The notes beneath the pieces were generated by a model. It worked only from the letters and a program-made list of their open reading frames with translations, made no database searches and was not told the origin of the DNA. The position numbers were made by a program, and so were the translations under genes. From assembly GCF_036659115.1 (NCBI RefSeq), contig NZ_JAVXDF010000043.1: DNA of 21,566 bases, one strand, 5' to 3'. The DNA comes from Gordonibacter sp036659115. Lineage in GTDB: Bacteria; Actinomycetota; Coriobacteriia; Coriobacteriales; Eggerthellaceae. Below, in pieces: positions 1-6,590 of the stretch (positions within the stretch are counted from its first letter, which is position 1; each line of letters opens with the position of its first letter).

Positions 1-30
1 GCAAAAGTGCAAGTAATAGCAACCGCGTTT

Positions 31-51
31 GCAGCAAAAGTAAGTTGCTGC
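31..51. repeat. 7-bp inverted repeat (GCAGCAA/TTGCTGC)
   Basis: Arms GCAGCAA (31-37) and TTGCTGC (45-51) are perfect complements around a 7-base loop. A second small hairpin, GAACGA/TCGTTC (55-60 and 63-68), follows at once, and GCACCG (50-55) can also pair with CGGTGC (74-79). The role is unknown. It could be part of a structured RNA or simply an intergenic repeat. Confidence 0.45.
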
Positions 52-102
52 ACCGAACGACATCGTTCACCAACGGTGCTCTTGCGCCCGAACTCGCCGT
101 CC

Positions 103-137
103 GTTGTACCACGCTGCCGGCTACAGCGTGGTACAAC
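103..137. repeat. Perfect 14-bp inverted repeat, terminator-like but without a T-tract
   Basis: GTTGTACCACGCTG (103-116) and CAGCGTGGTACAAC (124-137) are exact complements with a 7-base loop. Neither strand has a T-run after the stem. It may be a U-less terminator for the reductase operon, whose last stop lies 188 bases away, a terminator for a gene left of the window, or a protein-binding dyad. Confidence 0.55.
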
Positions 138-324
138 AATTACAACTCAAGGAAAGCTACGCCATAAGCAAATTCCCAACCGACGGGGTAAGGGCCAAAA
201 AGCCTCTCGCAAAACGAAAGTCAGTAAATGCCAAAAACTTCAACGTGTCGCTTTCTGGCCCACCAACTCAAAACCATCCGAAACGGCGATCTAACTGAAA
301 TACTACGTATTTTAATGAGATTTA

Positions 325-1026
325 CTACTCCTTCGGAACAAAATTGCGTTCCTTTGCAGCGTTTCGGAGGTCGGCCCACACCGAAAGATGATCAATCTCG
401 AGAGCTTTGCACACACTCGAACATGTTCCGCACTGCCTGCAGTCGTACAACCCGCTTTGCACCGCTTCAACAACACGATCACCTTGGTCGTACGGATCAT
501 AAAACCGCAAACCAATCGCGAGCATGCCCGTAGGCCCAATATACGACTTCAGGCCTTTTTCGGATACCACAGGACATGCAGAAGTACAAACGCAACAACG
601 AGCACAGTTTTCCAGAGGATTGATCTTTGCCACTATTTCAGGATTCACTGGCGCTGTAACCTCTTCAAGCTCGAGTGGAAACGCGCGCTTTCGAACCATG
701 ATAGAAGCAACTCTATCCGTAACCTTCGTCTTATCTACGATAAGATCGCGGATCACCGGAAACCCACCCAAAGGTGCGATTGTGTTATTACCGCTTTCCT
801 CAACCAGCGTAACACATGCAAGACAGGGCGTACCATTGAGTGTCATAGCGCAGCGACCACACGTGCGACCTCGACAGCTATAGTCGAAAACGATAGGCTC
901 TTGCTCGTCATCGATGGCAACAAGCGCCTCAAGGACAGTCATATTCTTATGATACGCAACCTCAAAATCCACCTCGTAAGGCTGGCTGTCAACCGAAGGG
1001 TCGTACTTCTGAACTGTTACTTTCAT
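325..1026 (-). CDS. Succinate dehydrogenase/fumarate reductase-type iron-sulfur subunit
   Basis: This 233-residue protein is the electron-transfer partner of the flavoprotein encoded 37 bases upstream. The N-terminal half is a plant-type [2Fe-2S] ferredoxin domain with C51, C56, C59 and C71 in the exact C-x4-C-x2-C-x11-C spacing. The C-terminal half is a two-cluster ferredoxin domain: C141, C144, C147 and C151-P, then C196, C199, C202 and C206. In SdhB and FrdB proteins the second position of the last group is usually not Cys, giving [3Fe-4S]; here C199 fills it, so a second [4Fe-4S] cluster is likely. No signal peptide or membrane segment is visible, and no anchor subunit (SdhC/D or FrdC/D) is nearby. 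The ATG start has AGGAG eight bases upstream. The SdhB-like family is secure; the physiological partner and substrate are not. Confidence 0.9.
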   Translation of the reverse strand: MKVTVQKYDPSVDSQPYEVDFEVAYHKNMTVLEALVAIDDEQEPIVFDYSCRGRTCGRCAMTLNGTPCLACVTLVEESGNNTIAPLGGFPVIRDLIVDKTKVTDRVASIMVRKRAFPLELEEVTAPVNPEIVAKINPLENCARCCVCTSACPVVSEKGLKSYIGPTGMLAIGLRFYDPYDQGDRVVEAVQSGLYDCRQCGTCSSVCKALEIDHLSVWADLRNAAKERNFVPKE

Positions 1027-1063
1027 GAATATACTCCTAGGTGATCATCGTGAACCGAACGTA

Positions 1064-2917
1064 CTAAGAATTAATTTCAACTACCGGCGTCTTTTCGCAT
1101 TGAATGTCGCCGCCGTTGTAGCGCTCGATAATGTTGACAAGCCAGTTGCCATCATCAGCTTCGGGGAAATCGGGCCGATAGCAATGCCCGCGCGTTTCTT
1201 CCCTGAAAAGTGCTGCTTTCGCGCTCGCTTCAGCAATATCCAAAAGACTATAATTCTCGATACCGCACTTCCAGTCCGTATTGAACACCTTGGAGGCATC
1301 CCCCAGCGTCATCTTCGGCATCTCCTCTTTGCGAATACGCTCGAGTTCAGCTATGGCAGATTCCATGACCCCCACATCACGCAGGGGGCGGCAAGCGTCG
1401 TAGCATGCCTTTTGAATTGCGCGGCGGATTTCCTGCGGACGCTTCCCTCCGTTGCGCGCGAACAACTCATGCAAACGCTGATACTCGGCCGCAACGACAC
1501 TTTCATCCAATGGGGGCATTTTCGCACCAGCGCAGTACTCTGCAGCCTTTTTCGTAGCGAAAGCACCATTTCTCGCTGCAACGTTAACCGTGCTGCCGCC
1601 AGCGCTTCCGCAATACCCACCGCCTCTTGCATGGAAAAATCCTGGTAGGTCAACAGCCATGAGCGTTTCGTCGACAACAGGGTTCCCACCATGCTCGTAT
1701 GCTTCAGGAGCAACCTCGAGCCTGCTTCCCAAAACATCAATGCCGAAGACCTCTTTCCATAGCTCTACGTTGCGAACATACATTTCACCCATAGACGAAA
1801 CAGCTTCAGGCGTTGAGAAGTCAATGTATACGCCGCCGTTTTCCGTACCGAGCCCATCGTGAATGCGCTGTGCGATTATCTGAGTCATGTTGATCTTGCT
1901 AAGCGTTGTGTAGTCCATGCCCTGGAAGAAAAACTCGCCATTCTTGTCGCAAATATATGCACAGCACCCGGAGTCGGCACCAATGCCGCCCTGGTAACTT
2001 GCCGCAAGGCCCTTTGGTTCCATATTGATCAAATCGCACTGGAAAAACTCGGAATCCTGAAGCGCGCAACCATGACGAAACGCAGCAGCATCGATATCTC
2101 CCGTGTTGTCCGGCGAGTTGATCGACATAGCGGAAACAGTGTTCCATCCATACATCCAGCAAGATGCGCCAGTACAGCAGACAGTTGCCTTGGCACGGAT
2201 AACACGAAATGCACCTGTCGGGAGATGAACACCCATGACACCCACGCATTTGCCTTCCTGCACGAGAAGATCACTCGCTAAGGTCTGATCGAAGATACTA
2301 AGACCGTACGAACCCATAGAGTCAAGCATGTTCCGCGGATGACCACCAAAGATGCCGTATAAGACCGGCAGATCAAAGCTGGGCTTTATTTCTCCCGTTT
2401 CAAAATTGCGCTCAAAGAGGTTGTTTCCTAAACGGGCGTTATTTAGAAGGAGATTCCGTTCTTCATGATTCCAGTTTTCATACGTAGCTTTTGCAATCTT
2501 TTTATTGGTAAGCTCGGTAAGTACGAAGTCGCCCGATTTATCCCAAGGGAGATCGTCACGCGTGAAGTTTATAAACTGATTCCAGTTGTATCCCGCTGCT
2601 CCGCCGAAGCCATGGGGACCCTTTTCGAGAATAATTACATTTTTTCCTTCGTTAAGCGCCTCCATCGCCGCCTGTATACCGGCTAGGCCACCGCCGATGA
2701 TACACAGGTCGGTCTCATAAACCTCGTACTCCGCGCCGCTCAAATCCGTCCGATTTCCCTCGACGGGCGACTCCGAGCTACCAGAGCCGCATCCCGTCAG
2801 GCCAGTAAGGCCGGCCCCTGCAAACGCTGCGATTCCCGCAGCTAATACGCCACCCTGCAAAAACTGTCTTCTTGAAACACCTTCGGGCTGAACAGAATCG
2901 TTTTTCCTATTCTTCAT
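1064..2917 (-). CDS. Tat-signal FAD-dependent fumarate reductase/succinate dehydrogenase-family flavoprotein
   Basis: A 617-residue flavoprotein of the FrdA/SdhA superfamily. The N-terminus carries a twin-arginine motif (S15-R-R-Q-F-L), a hydrophobic stretch, then LTGC ending at C43, which fits a lipobox, so export through Tat and lipid anchoring are both plausible. The FAD-binding GGGLAG sits at 75-80 with a following LEKG. A helical C-terminal domain ends in a CYRPDFPE-x-NW stretch typical of the SdhA-like group. Hand alignment around YICDKNGEFF places Ser where FrdA has its catalytic Arg (CRGEGG motif), and no HPT substrate motif is seen, so ordinary fumarate reduction is doubtful. A later HGGNPVVDE segment resembles the FrdA HYTMGGI region. 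The ATG start has GGGGAG just upstream. It is transcribed first, ahead of the iron-sulfur gene. The substrate is unknown. Confidence 0.88.
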   Translation of the reverse strand: MKNRKNDSVQPEGVSRRQFLQGGVLAAGIAAFAGAGLTGLTGCGSGSSESPVEGNRTDLSGAEYEVYETDLCIIGGGLAGIQAAMEALNEGKNVIILEKGPHGFGGAAGYNWNQFINFTRDDLPWDKSGDFVLTELTNKKIAKATYENWNHEERNLLLNNARLGNNLFERNFETGEIKPSFDLPVLYGIFGGHPRNMLDSMGSYGLSIFDQTLASDLLVQEGKCVGVMGVHLPTGAFRVIRAKATVCCTGASCWMYGWNTVSAMSINSPDNTGDIDAAAFRHGCALQDSEFFQCDLINMEPKGLAASYQGGIGADSGCCAYICDKNGEFFFQGMDYTTLSKINMTQIIAQRIHDGLGTENGGVYIDFSTPEAVSSMGEMYVRNVELWKEVFGIDVLGSRLEVAPEAYEHGGNPVVDETLMAVDLPGFFHARGGGYCGSAGGSTVNVAARNGAFATKKAAEYCAGAKMPPLDESVVAAEYQRLHELFARNGGKRPQEIRRAIQKACYDACRPLRDVGVMESAIAELERIRKEEMPKMTLGDASKVFNTDWKCGIENYSLLDIAEASAKAALFREETRGHCYRPDFPEADDGNWLVNIIERYNGGDIQCEKTPVVEINS

Positions 2918-2936
2918 TGCTCCCCTTCCGGATCAG

Positions 2937-2954
2937 ATTAAAATGCACTTTAAT
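2937..2954. promoter_or_regulatory. 18-bp near-palindrome, candidate TetR-type operator
   Basis: ATTAAAATGCACTTTAAT is a dyad in which 8 of 9 base pairs match. It overlaps two bases of the predicted -10 box of the flavoprotein operon and covers the expected transcription start, where a repressor would block initiation. The divergent TetR-type regulator is the natural candidate ligand. Binding is inference. Confidence 0.5.
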
Positions 2955-2981
2955 TCTATTTTCCTGAATAAAGGGAGTCCA
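2953..2981 (-). promoter_or_regulatory. Predicted promoter of the flavoprotein/Fe-S operon
   Basis: On the minus strand, TGGACT (2981-2976) and TAGAAT (2958-2953) are separated by exactly 17 bases. They match the sigma-70-type consensus at 4/6 and 5/6. The expected start, near 2946, falls inside the 18-bp dyad, leaving a leader of about 29 bases. Confidence 0.5.
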
Positions 2982-3310
2982 TACGACAGTTTTCCGATAT
3001 GTCGTTTAGCTTCAAACGGTTTGGCAAATCGACGCTTTCAGAGCCACGCTTTCCAGATGCGCAAATCGGTTCGGCTCGATCTAGGAGCGCATCTGCAGCG
3101 ACGCGACTAGCAACGTAACTCCGAACCATCGCAAATGCCGAGTAACGTCGGGACGCAATCTGTATGTCTGCACTTTTCCCTGATAAGATGAATGAGATAC
3201 TATGCACGGTAATTATCGGTATCGAAATAACCATCGCTACCGCAAACCGATCAGGTCGGCAAGCATCGATAAGCGTGTCTTTATTCGGATGATAGAGCAA
3301 GGAAGCCGAA

Positions 3311-3871
3311 ATGTTCACCGATAACAAAATGCTTCTTGATCAAGATTTAAAGACAAAATTAGACATTATGCATGCAGTTAACAAACCGCTCAATAAAATA
3401 TTTGTAAAAGATATTTGTCGAAATGCAAACATTTCACGCGATGTGTTCTACCGTCACTTCTATTCGAAGTTTGATATTTCAATATGGTACGGAAAATTTG
3501 CGCAAAGCTTTTATCTTGATAACGCGGGCCGCACCGTTGATCTGCAAACGGCTTATTATCATAACTTCTGCATCCTCTCCGAGCAGAAAGAGTTCTTCGT
3601 ATGCGCTTATACCGACTTCGATAGAATGATCGGTGAATTCTCAGCCATGAATCTCCATCGAAAAGGAGTATTGCTCGAAACCCTAACCGCATGGCGAGGA
3701 CTCGACGTGGGAGACGACCTCATGTTCTGCATTGAGTCGTTTGTCCAGCTTGAAACAATACTAGTCTCACGCTGGCTACGTGATGGCTGCCTCCCTGATC
3801 CCAAGACATTCGCAAATCAAATCACAATGCTGGTTCCAGAGCTGCTGCGCGAAGCCCTCGCGCTGAGCTAG
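3311..3871 (+). CDS. TetR/AcrR-type transcriptional regulator
   Basis: A 186-residue protein with a TetR-like N-terminal helix-turn-helix: VKDICRNANISRDVFYRHF, about residues 32-50, has the typical pattern of a small turn followed by an aromatic FYRHF recognition helix. The C-terminal two thirds is a helical ligand-sensing and dimerisation part without a recognisable signature, as usual in this family. The ATG at 3311 is preceded by AAGGAAG at good spacing. An in-frame ATG at 3329 is possible but has no comparable site. It is divergent from the flavoprotein/Fe-S operon, whose promoter overlaps a dyad, so local control of that operon is likely. Base composition is lower in GC than in the translation genes. 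The ligand is unknown. Confidence 0.8.
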   Translation: MFTDNKMLLDQDLKTKLDIMHAVNKPLNKIFVKDICRNANISRDVFYRHFYSKFDISIWYGKFAQSFYLDNAGRTVDLQTAYYHNFCILSEQKEFFVCAYTDFDRMIGEFSAMNLHRKGVLLETLTAWRGLDVGDDLMFCIESFVQLETILVSRWLRDGCLPDPKTFANQITMLVPELLREALALS

Positions 3872-3920
3872 CGAGCAGATTCAGGCTCTAGCTCCAAGAC
3901 AAAGAACGATCAACGGGCAC

Positions 3921-3962
3921 TATATGCGAAGGGAGCCGACTCTTCGGCTCCCTTCGCATATA
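3921..3962. terminator. 19-bp perfect hairpin between convergent genes
   Basis: TATATGCGAAGGGAGCCGA (3921-3939) and its exact complement (3944-3962) flank a CTCT loop. It lies between the convergent ends of the TetR-type regulator (3871) and the trigger factor (4006), where a bidirectional terminator is expected. Neither side has a clear T-tract, so it would work as a U-less hairpin terminator. Confidence 0.7.
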
Positions 3963-4005
3963 GCCCACCTAGCTTGGCATCAACTTCCGACACCTAAGCT
4001 CAGTT

Positions 4006-5307
4006 TTACGCCTGGTTCTCCTTGATGGTAACCTTCGCGTGCTCCAGAAGCCATTTGTTGGCACGGATACGCTCGGCTGCCTCGCGCAGCGCAAAGCCGC
4101 GTCCCGACTCCTCCATCTGGCGACGGACGCCCTGGGGGTTCTGCGGGTTCATGGAGGTGCAAGCCTCCATGATATCCTCGTCGCTCACTACCAGGCCCTC
4201 ATGGGTGAACAGGGCATCCAGTGCATAGCCCTGCACGAGCATCTGGCGCGTCTGCATCATCATCATCATATTGAACTGCTGCTCGCCGCCCTGCTGCTCG
4301 ACGAATTGCTCCCAGGTCATGCCCTCCTGCTGCTGCACCTGCGCACGCAGGTTGTTCAGCAGGTTGCGCGACATCGACTCGTACACCTCGTCGGCAATCT
4401 TGCCCTTGAAGCGCTTCGCCAGCTCGGTGACGGCCAAGTTGCGCTTGTAGTTCTCGTACTCGCCCATCTGCTGGCGATGGATGGTGCCCGAGATGCTGCT
4501 GCGCAGGGCATCCATATCGGCGTACATCGGCATGTTCTTCTTCAGCCAAGCATCATCGATAACAGGAGTGACCTGCTTCTGTATCTCCTTGACGGTGGCC
4601 GTGCACTCGATAACCTCGACGATCTCGTTGCCCTCGTCGTCCAGGCCGGGACCCTCGAACGTGAACGTCTTCGTCTCGCCCACATCCATGCCGATGATGT
4701 TCTCATCGAAGCCGTCGGGCATGAGGCCCGCACCCGTGGCATACGTACGACCGTCCATCGTCAAGCCGGGTACCTTCTCGCCATCCATGAACGACTCAAG
4801 CGAGATCATGCACACATCGCCCTTGCCGACCACATGCGGCTCGTCGGTCACGTACTCGACATAGCGCTCGGCTAGCTGGGCTATCTGATTGTCAACTTCG
4901 GCATCATCGGCAACCAGCTCGGGCACCGTGATCTCAACGGACTCATAAGACTCGAGATCATAGTTGGGTTTAGGCGCAACCACCAAGCCGAACTGGAAGG
5001 TCTGGCCGCGCTTAAGAGGCGATTTCGGCATCGCCTGGGGCGGATACGCCGGGATGATGCCGGTCTTGTCCACCGCGAACGGCACCAGAGCCTCGACGGC
5101 CTGGGCCTCGACGACCGCATCGAGGTCTTTGATGCCCATGCGCTCCTCGCACACCTGGGCCACCGTCTTGTCGCGCTCGGGATGCAAGCCCATCTGCTGG
5201 GCGAACATGATCCCGGCATTGTTGAGCGCGGTGCTCACTTCGGCTGTCGACGCGACGGCTTCGACCGAGATCTTCCCATCGTCGAGCTTCTTCTGCGTTA
5301 CTTTCAT
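4006..5307 (-). CDS. tig: Trigger factor-type ribosome-associated chaperone/prolyl isomerase
   Basis: A 433-residue protein with trigger-factor architecture. It has an N-terminal domain (about 1-110), an FKBP-like prolyl isomerase domain (about 150-240, with GKGDVCMISLESFMDGEKVPG and the later MPDGFDENIIGMDVGETKTF), and a long helical chaperone domain to the C-terminus with a five-Met run and Gln-rich stretches. Length matches the family (about 430). The usual ribosome-docking signature GFRxGKxP is not seen. The aligned segment after FAQQM reads GLHPERDKT, so binding at the exit tunnel may be altered or lost. The ATG has AAGGAG at 5319-5324, with a somewhat long 11-base spacing. It is not beside clpP/clpX, where tig often sits, so it could be a divergent paralogue. 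The family is likely; the exact role is less certain. Confidence 0.82.
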   Translation of the reverse strand: MKVTQKKLDDGKISVEAVASTAEVSTALNNAGIMFAQQMGLHPERDKTVAQVCEERMGIKDLDAVVEAQAVEALVPFAVDKTGIIPAYPPQAMPKSPLKRGQTFQFGLVVAPKPNYDLESYESVEITVPELVADDAEVDNQIAQLAERYVEYVTDEPHVVGKGDVCMISLESFMDGEKVPGLTMDGRTYATGAGLMPDGFDENIIGMDVGETKTFTFEGPGLDDEGNEIVEVIECTATVKEIQKQVTPVIDDAWLKKNMPMYADMDALRSSISGTIHRQQMGEYENYKRNLAVTELAKRFKGKIADEVYESMSRNLLNNLRAQVQQQEGMTWEQFVEQQGGEQQFNMMMMMQTRQMLVQGYALDALFTHEGLVVSDEDIMEACTSMNPQNPQGVRRQMEESGRGFALREAAERIRANKWLLEHAKVTIKENQA

Positions 5308-5327
5308 CTTGATTCCGTCTCCTTAAC

Positions 5328-5359
5328 AGGGGCGCCGCGACAACTGGCGCCAGTCCCCT
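5328..5359 (-). promoter_or_regulatory. Leader hairpin next to the trigger factor ribosome-binding site
   Basis: GGCGCC at 5331-5336 pairs with GGCGCC at 5346-5351, and an outer AGGGG/CCCCT pair (5328-5332, 5355-5359) can form as an alternative. The structure ends four bases before the AAGGAG of the trigger factor gene, close enough to affect ribosome access. A regulatory role is inference. Confidence 0.35.
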
Positions 5360-5380
5360 AATAGACCGCAACAACTAGCA

Positions 5381-5386
5381 ATTGTA
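5381..5386 (-). promoter_or_regulatory. Candidate -10 box nearest the trigger factor gene
   Basis: On the minus strand TACAAT (5 of 6 to consensus) lies about 75 bases upstream of the start codon. I see no good -35 at 16-18 bases, so this is weak. Confidence 0.3.
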
Positions 5387-5641
5387 GCGCACATCGCGTG
5401 CAGCGGCGACGAGATGCGCGCAATAAAGTGCACTGCACGCGAAAGCGAAGCCGCAAGCCCGCAGGAGCGCATCCGGAACACCATGCAGGCCTGCCCACAA
5501 AAAAGAAACTGCACGGAAAACGCTCCGCAATGCCTAAAGGCAACAGGGGCTTCGGTCTATTCAGGGGGTTTGACCGAGGCACCCACGCGGTGCTTACCGT
5601 GCAGCACGCCTTGCACTATACAAGAAGGAGGCTGTCGGCAC

Positions 5642-5650
5642 ATTATACCA
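5642..5650 (-). promoter_or_regulatory. Extended -10 promoter element (TGGTATAAT)
   Basis: On the minus strand TGGTATAAT is a full extended -10 (TGn plus perfect TATAAT). No strong -35 is present, which extended -10 promoters tolerate. It would start RNA near 5635, about 330 bases ahead of the trigger factor gene, giving either a long leader or a separate small RNA. Confidence 0.45.
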
Positions 5651-5824
5651 ACAGCCCTATTTTCACCCCTCAGCCTCATACCTCCCGTACCACTTTCGCT
5701 CTTTGCACGAGCAAGCATTCCAAACTTGCACCCGACGCATACCCCCGAAACTTCTCCAGCGCATGGCCTCGGAGACAGGAAGCAGCCGTTCCGCATGTCG
5801 CAAGAGCACCCCTCCCATCACGAC

Positions 5825-5856
5825 AAAGCCCCAACCGGAATCACGGTCGGGGCTTT
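5825..5856 (-). terminator. Hairpin terminator after the zinc-ribbon gene
   Basis: AAAGCCCC (5825-5832) pairs with GGGGCTTT (5849-5856), with an inner ACCG/CGGT stem and a 6-base loop. It starts about 40 bases past the stop codon of the minus-strand zinc-ribbon gene. The T-run on the minus strand is short (TTTG). Confidence 0.6.
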
Positions 5857-5896
5857 GCGTTCGCCGCATAAAATGAGGAGATCGGCGAAAGAGGGC

Positions 5897-6142
5897 CTAC
5901 GCGCCCGGAGCCTTCGGAGCACCCGGTGCCTTCGGGGCGCTGGGCACGCCCGGCACGCCTGGAGCCTTCGGCACACCAGGAGCCCCGGGAACGCCCGGCG
6001 CACCCGGGACCCCAGGAATACCCGGCGCCGGAGCAGCTTTCGCACCGCAACTCGGACATTGGCTGAGGGTAGGATCGACCTCCGCGCCGCACTTAGGGCA
6101 CTTGACGGGACCCGCCTCAACAGTTGGTGGTCTGAAGCACAT
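5897..6142 (-). CDS. Small zinc-ribbon protein with collagen-like PGx tail
   Basis: An 81-residue protein starting MCFRPPTV. I chose the ATG at 6142 because AAAGGA stands about eight bases upstream; a longer reading adds 33 residues that look like translated leader. Residues 15-32 form a zinc ribbon, C15-P-K-C18 and C29-P-S-C32. Residues 40-81 are 14 uninterrupted tripeptides with Pro first, mostly PGx with a few PKA and PSA, a collagen-like register. There is no signal peptide or membrane segment, so it is probably cytoplasmic. Small MCFRP-type zinc ribbons occur in gut anaerobes and have no known function. It is a single gene with its own terminator. The repeat-coding stretch could vary in length between strains. 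Confidence 0.75.
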   Translation of the reverse strand: MCFRPPTVEAGPVKCPKCGAEVDPTLSQCPSCGAKAAPAPGIPGVPGAPGVPGAPGVPKAPGVPGVPSAPKAPGAPKAPGA

Positions 6143-6590
6143 AGGAAAAATCCTTTCTTCCGAAAAAGCGCTCACCGCAACAAGGACTGCCGCCTTGCCG
6201 CCGTCGACAGGAACCTGACCATCCCTATCACGCACCCCCACTCTACCCCTCCAAACCCTCCGAGCACATCCCCCGCAAACACTTAAATGCCTTCAAACAA
6301 CTAATGCTTCCCGTCTGATTTAAGCTCCCGGTCAGGCATTTTGAAATCAAACAAAACAACCCCCAACAGCCAGCAGAAAACCCCAACCAGCCCCCCTCGC
6401 TCCCCCGAACACCCAACGAAGAAAACCCAGGTGCCGCTGAGGGCGAAGATGTCTTTTTGCGAGATTTCCCCTTCGGGGACTTGCTTCGCGGCGCCGCTCC
6501 CGGAGCCGAAGCATCCAGTGGATGCTTCGTGCGAACCCAGGACCTGCCCGAGCAAAATTCCCCTCCGGCAGCAGTCCCGACCAGGTAGAT
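6143..6590. other. Gene-free stretch between the zinc-ribbon gene and the ABC permease
   Basis: No supported gene. A minus-strand frame at 6301-6555 has a hydrophobic middle but no ribosome-binding site and no recognisable family. One perfect 10-bp hairpin (6507-6529) may end the ABC exporter transcript. The left part is the upstream region of the zinc-ribbon gene, where I could not choose a promoter with confidence. Confidence 0.5.
6507..6529 (-). terminator. 10-bp hairpin downstream of the ABC exporter genes
   Basis: CGAAGCATCC (6507-6516) and GGATGCTTCG (6520-6529) pair perfectly around a 3-base loop, about 60 bases beyond the permease stop codon. No T-tract follows on the minus strand, so termination here is a guess from position and stem quality. 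Confidence 0.4.

Larger units (their letters stand above)
1..324. other. Gene-free stretch rich in inverted repeats
   Basis: I see no convincing gene here. The open frames are short, lack good ribosome-binding sites and have unremarkable compositions. The stretch holds several inverted repeats: a 7-bp stem with a 7-base loop (31-51), a 6-bp stem (55-68), a perfect 14-bp stem (103-137) and a small 6-bp stem with a 3-base loop (298-312) just past the end of the iron-sulfur gene. It is the 3' flank of the reductase operon, and what lies further left is not visible. Confidence 0.6.
2918..3310. other. Divergent intergenic control region
   Basis: These 393 bases separate the flavoprotein operon (minus) from the TetR-type regulator (plus). 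A minus-strand promoter and an overlapping palindrome lie at its left end. A weak 6-bp dyad, ACGACA/TGTCGT, is at 2983-2988 and 3000-3005. I could not pick a convincing promoter for the regulator. An open frame spans most of the region on the minus strand, but I see no family signature in it and it overlaps the regulator start. Confidence 0.6.
5308..5896. other. 589-base stretch without a recognised gene
   Basis: Open frames here are shadows without ribosome-binding sites or family resemblance. The minus strand has an extended -10 element near 5642-5650, a TACAAT box at 5381-5386, a leader hairpin next to the trigger factor ribosome-binding site, and the 3' hairpin of the zinc-ribbon gene at the right end. 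I looked for SRP RNA, tmRNA, T-box and common riboswitch cores and found no match. Confidence 0.5.

Noticed and set aside
2956..3327. Minus-strand open frame of 123 codons in the divergent control region
   Set aside because: It has no recognisable family, overlaps the regulator start and covers the promoter and palindrome. A degraded gene cannot be excluded.
5500..5660. SRP RNA, T-box or riboswitch ahead of the trigger factor gene
   Set aside because: A CACCGCG stretch and several stems suggested these, but no conserved core (SRP GGAA loop region, T-box GGTGGNACCGCG, common aptamer motifs) was found.
6301..6555. Minus-strand open frame with a hydrophobic stretch
   Set aside because: No ribosome-binding site, unlikely composition and it contains the hairpin at 6507-6529.
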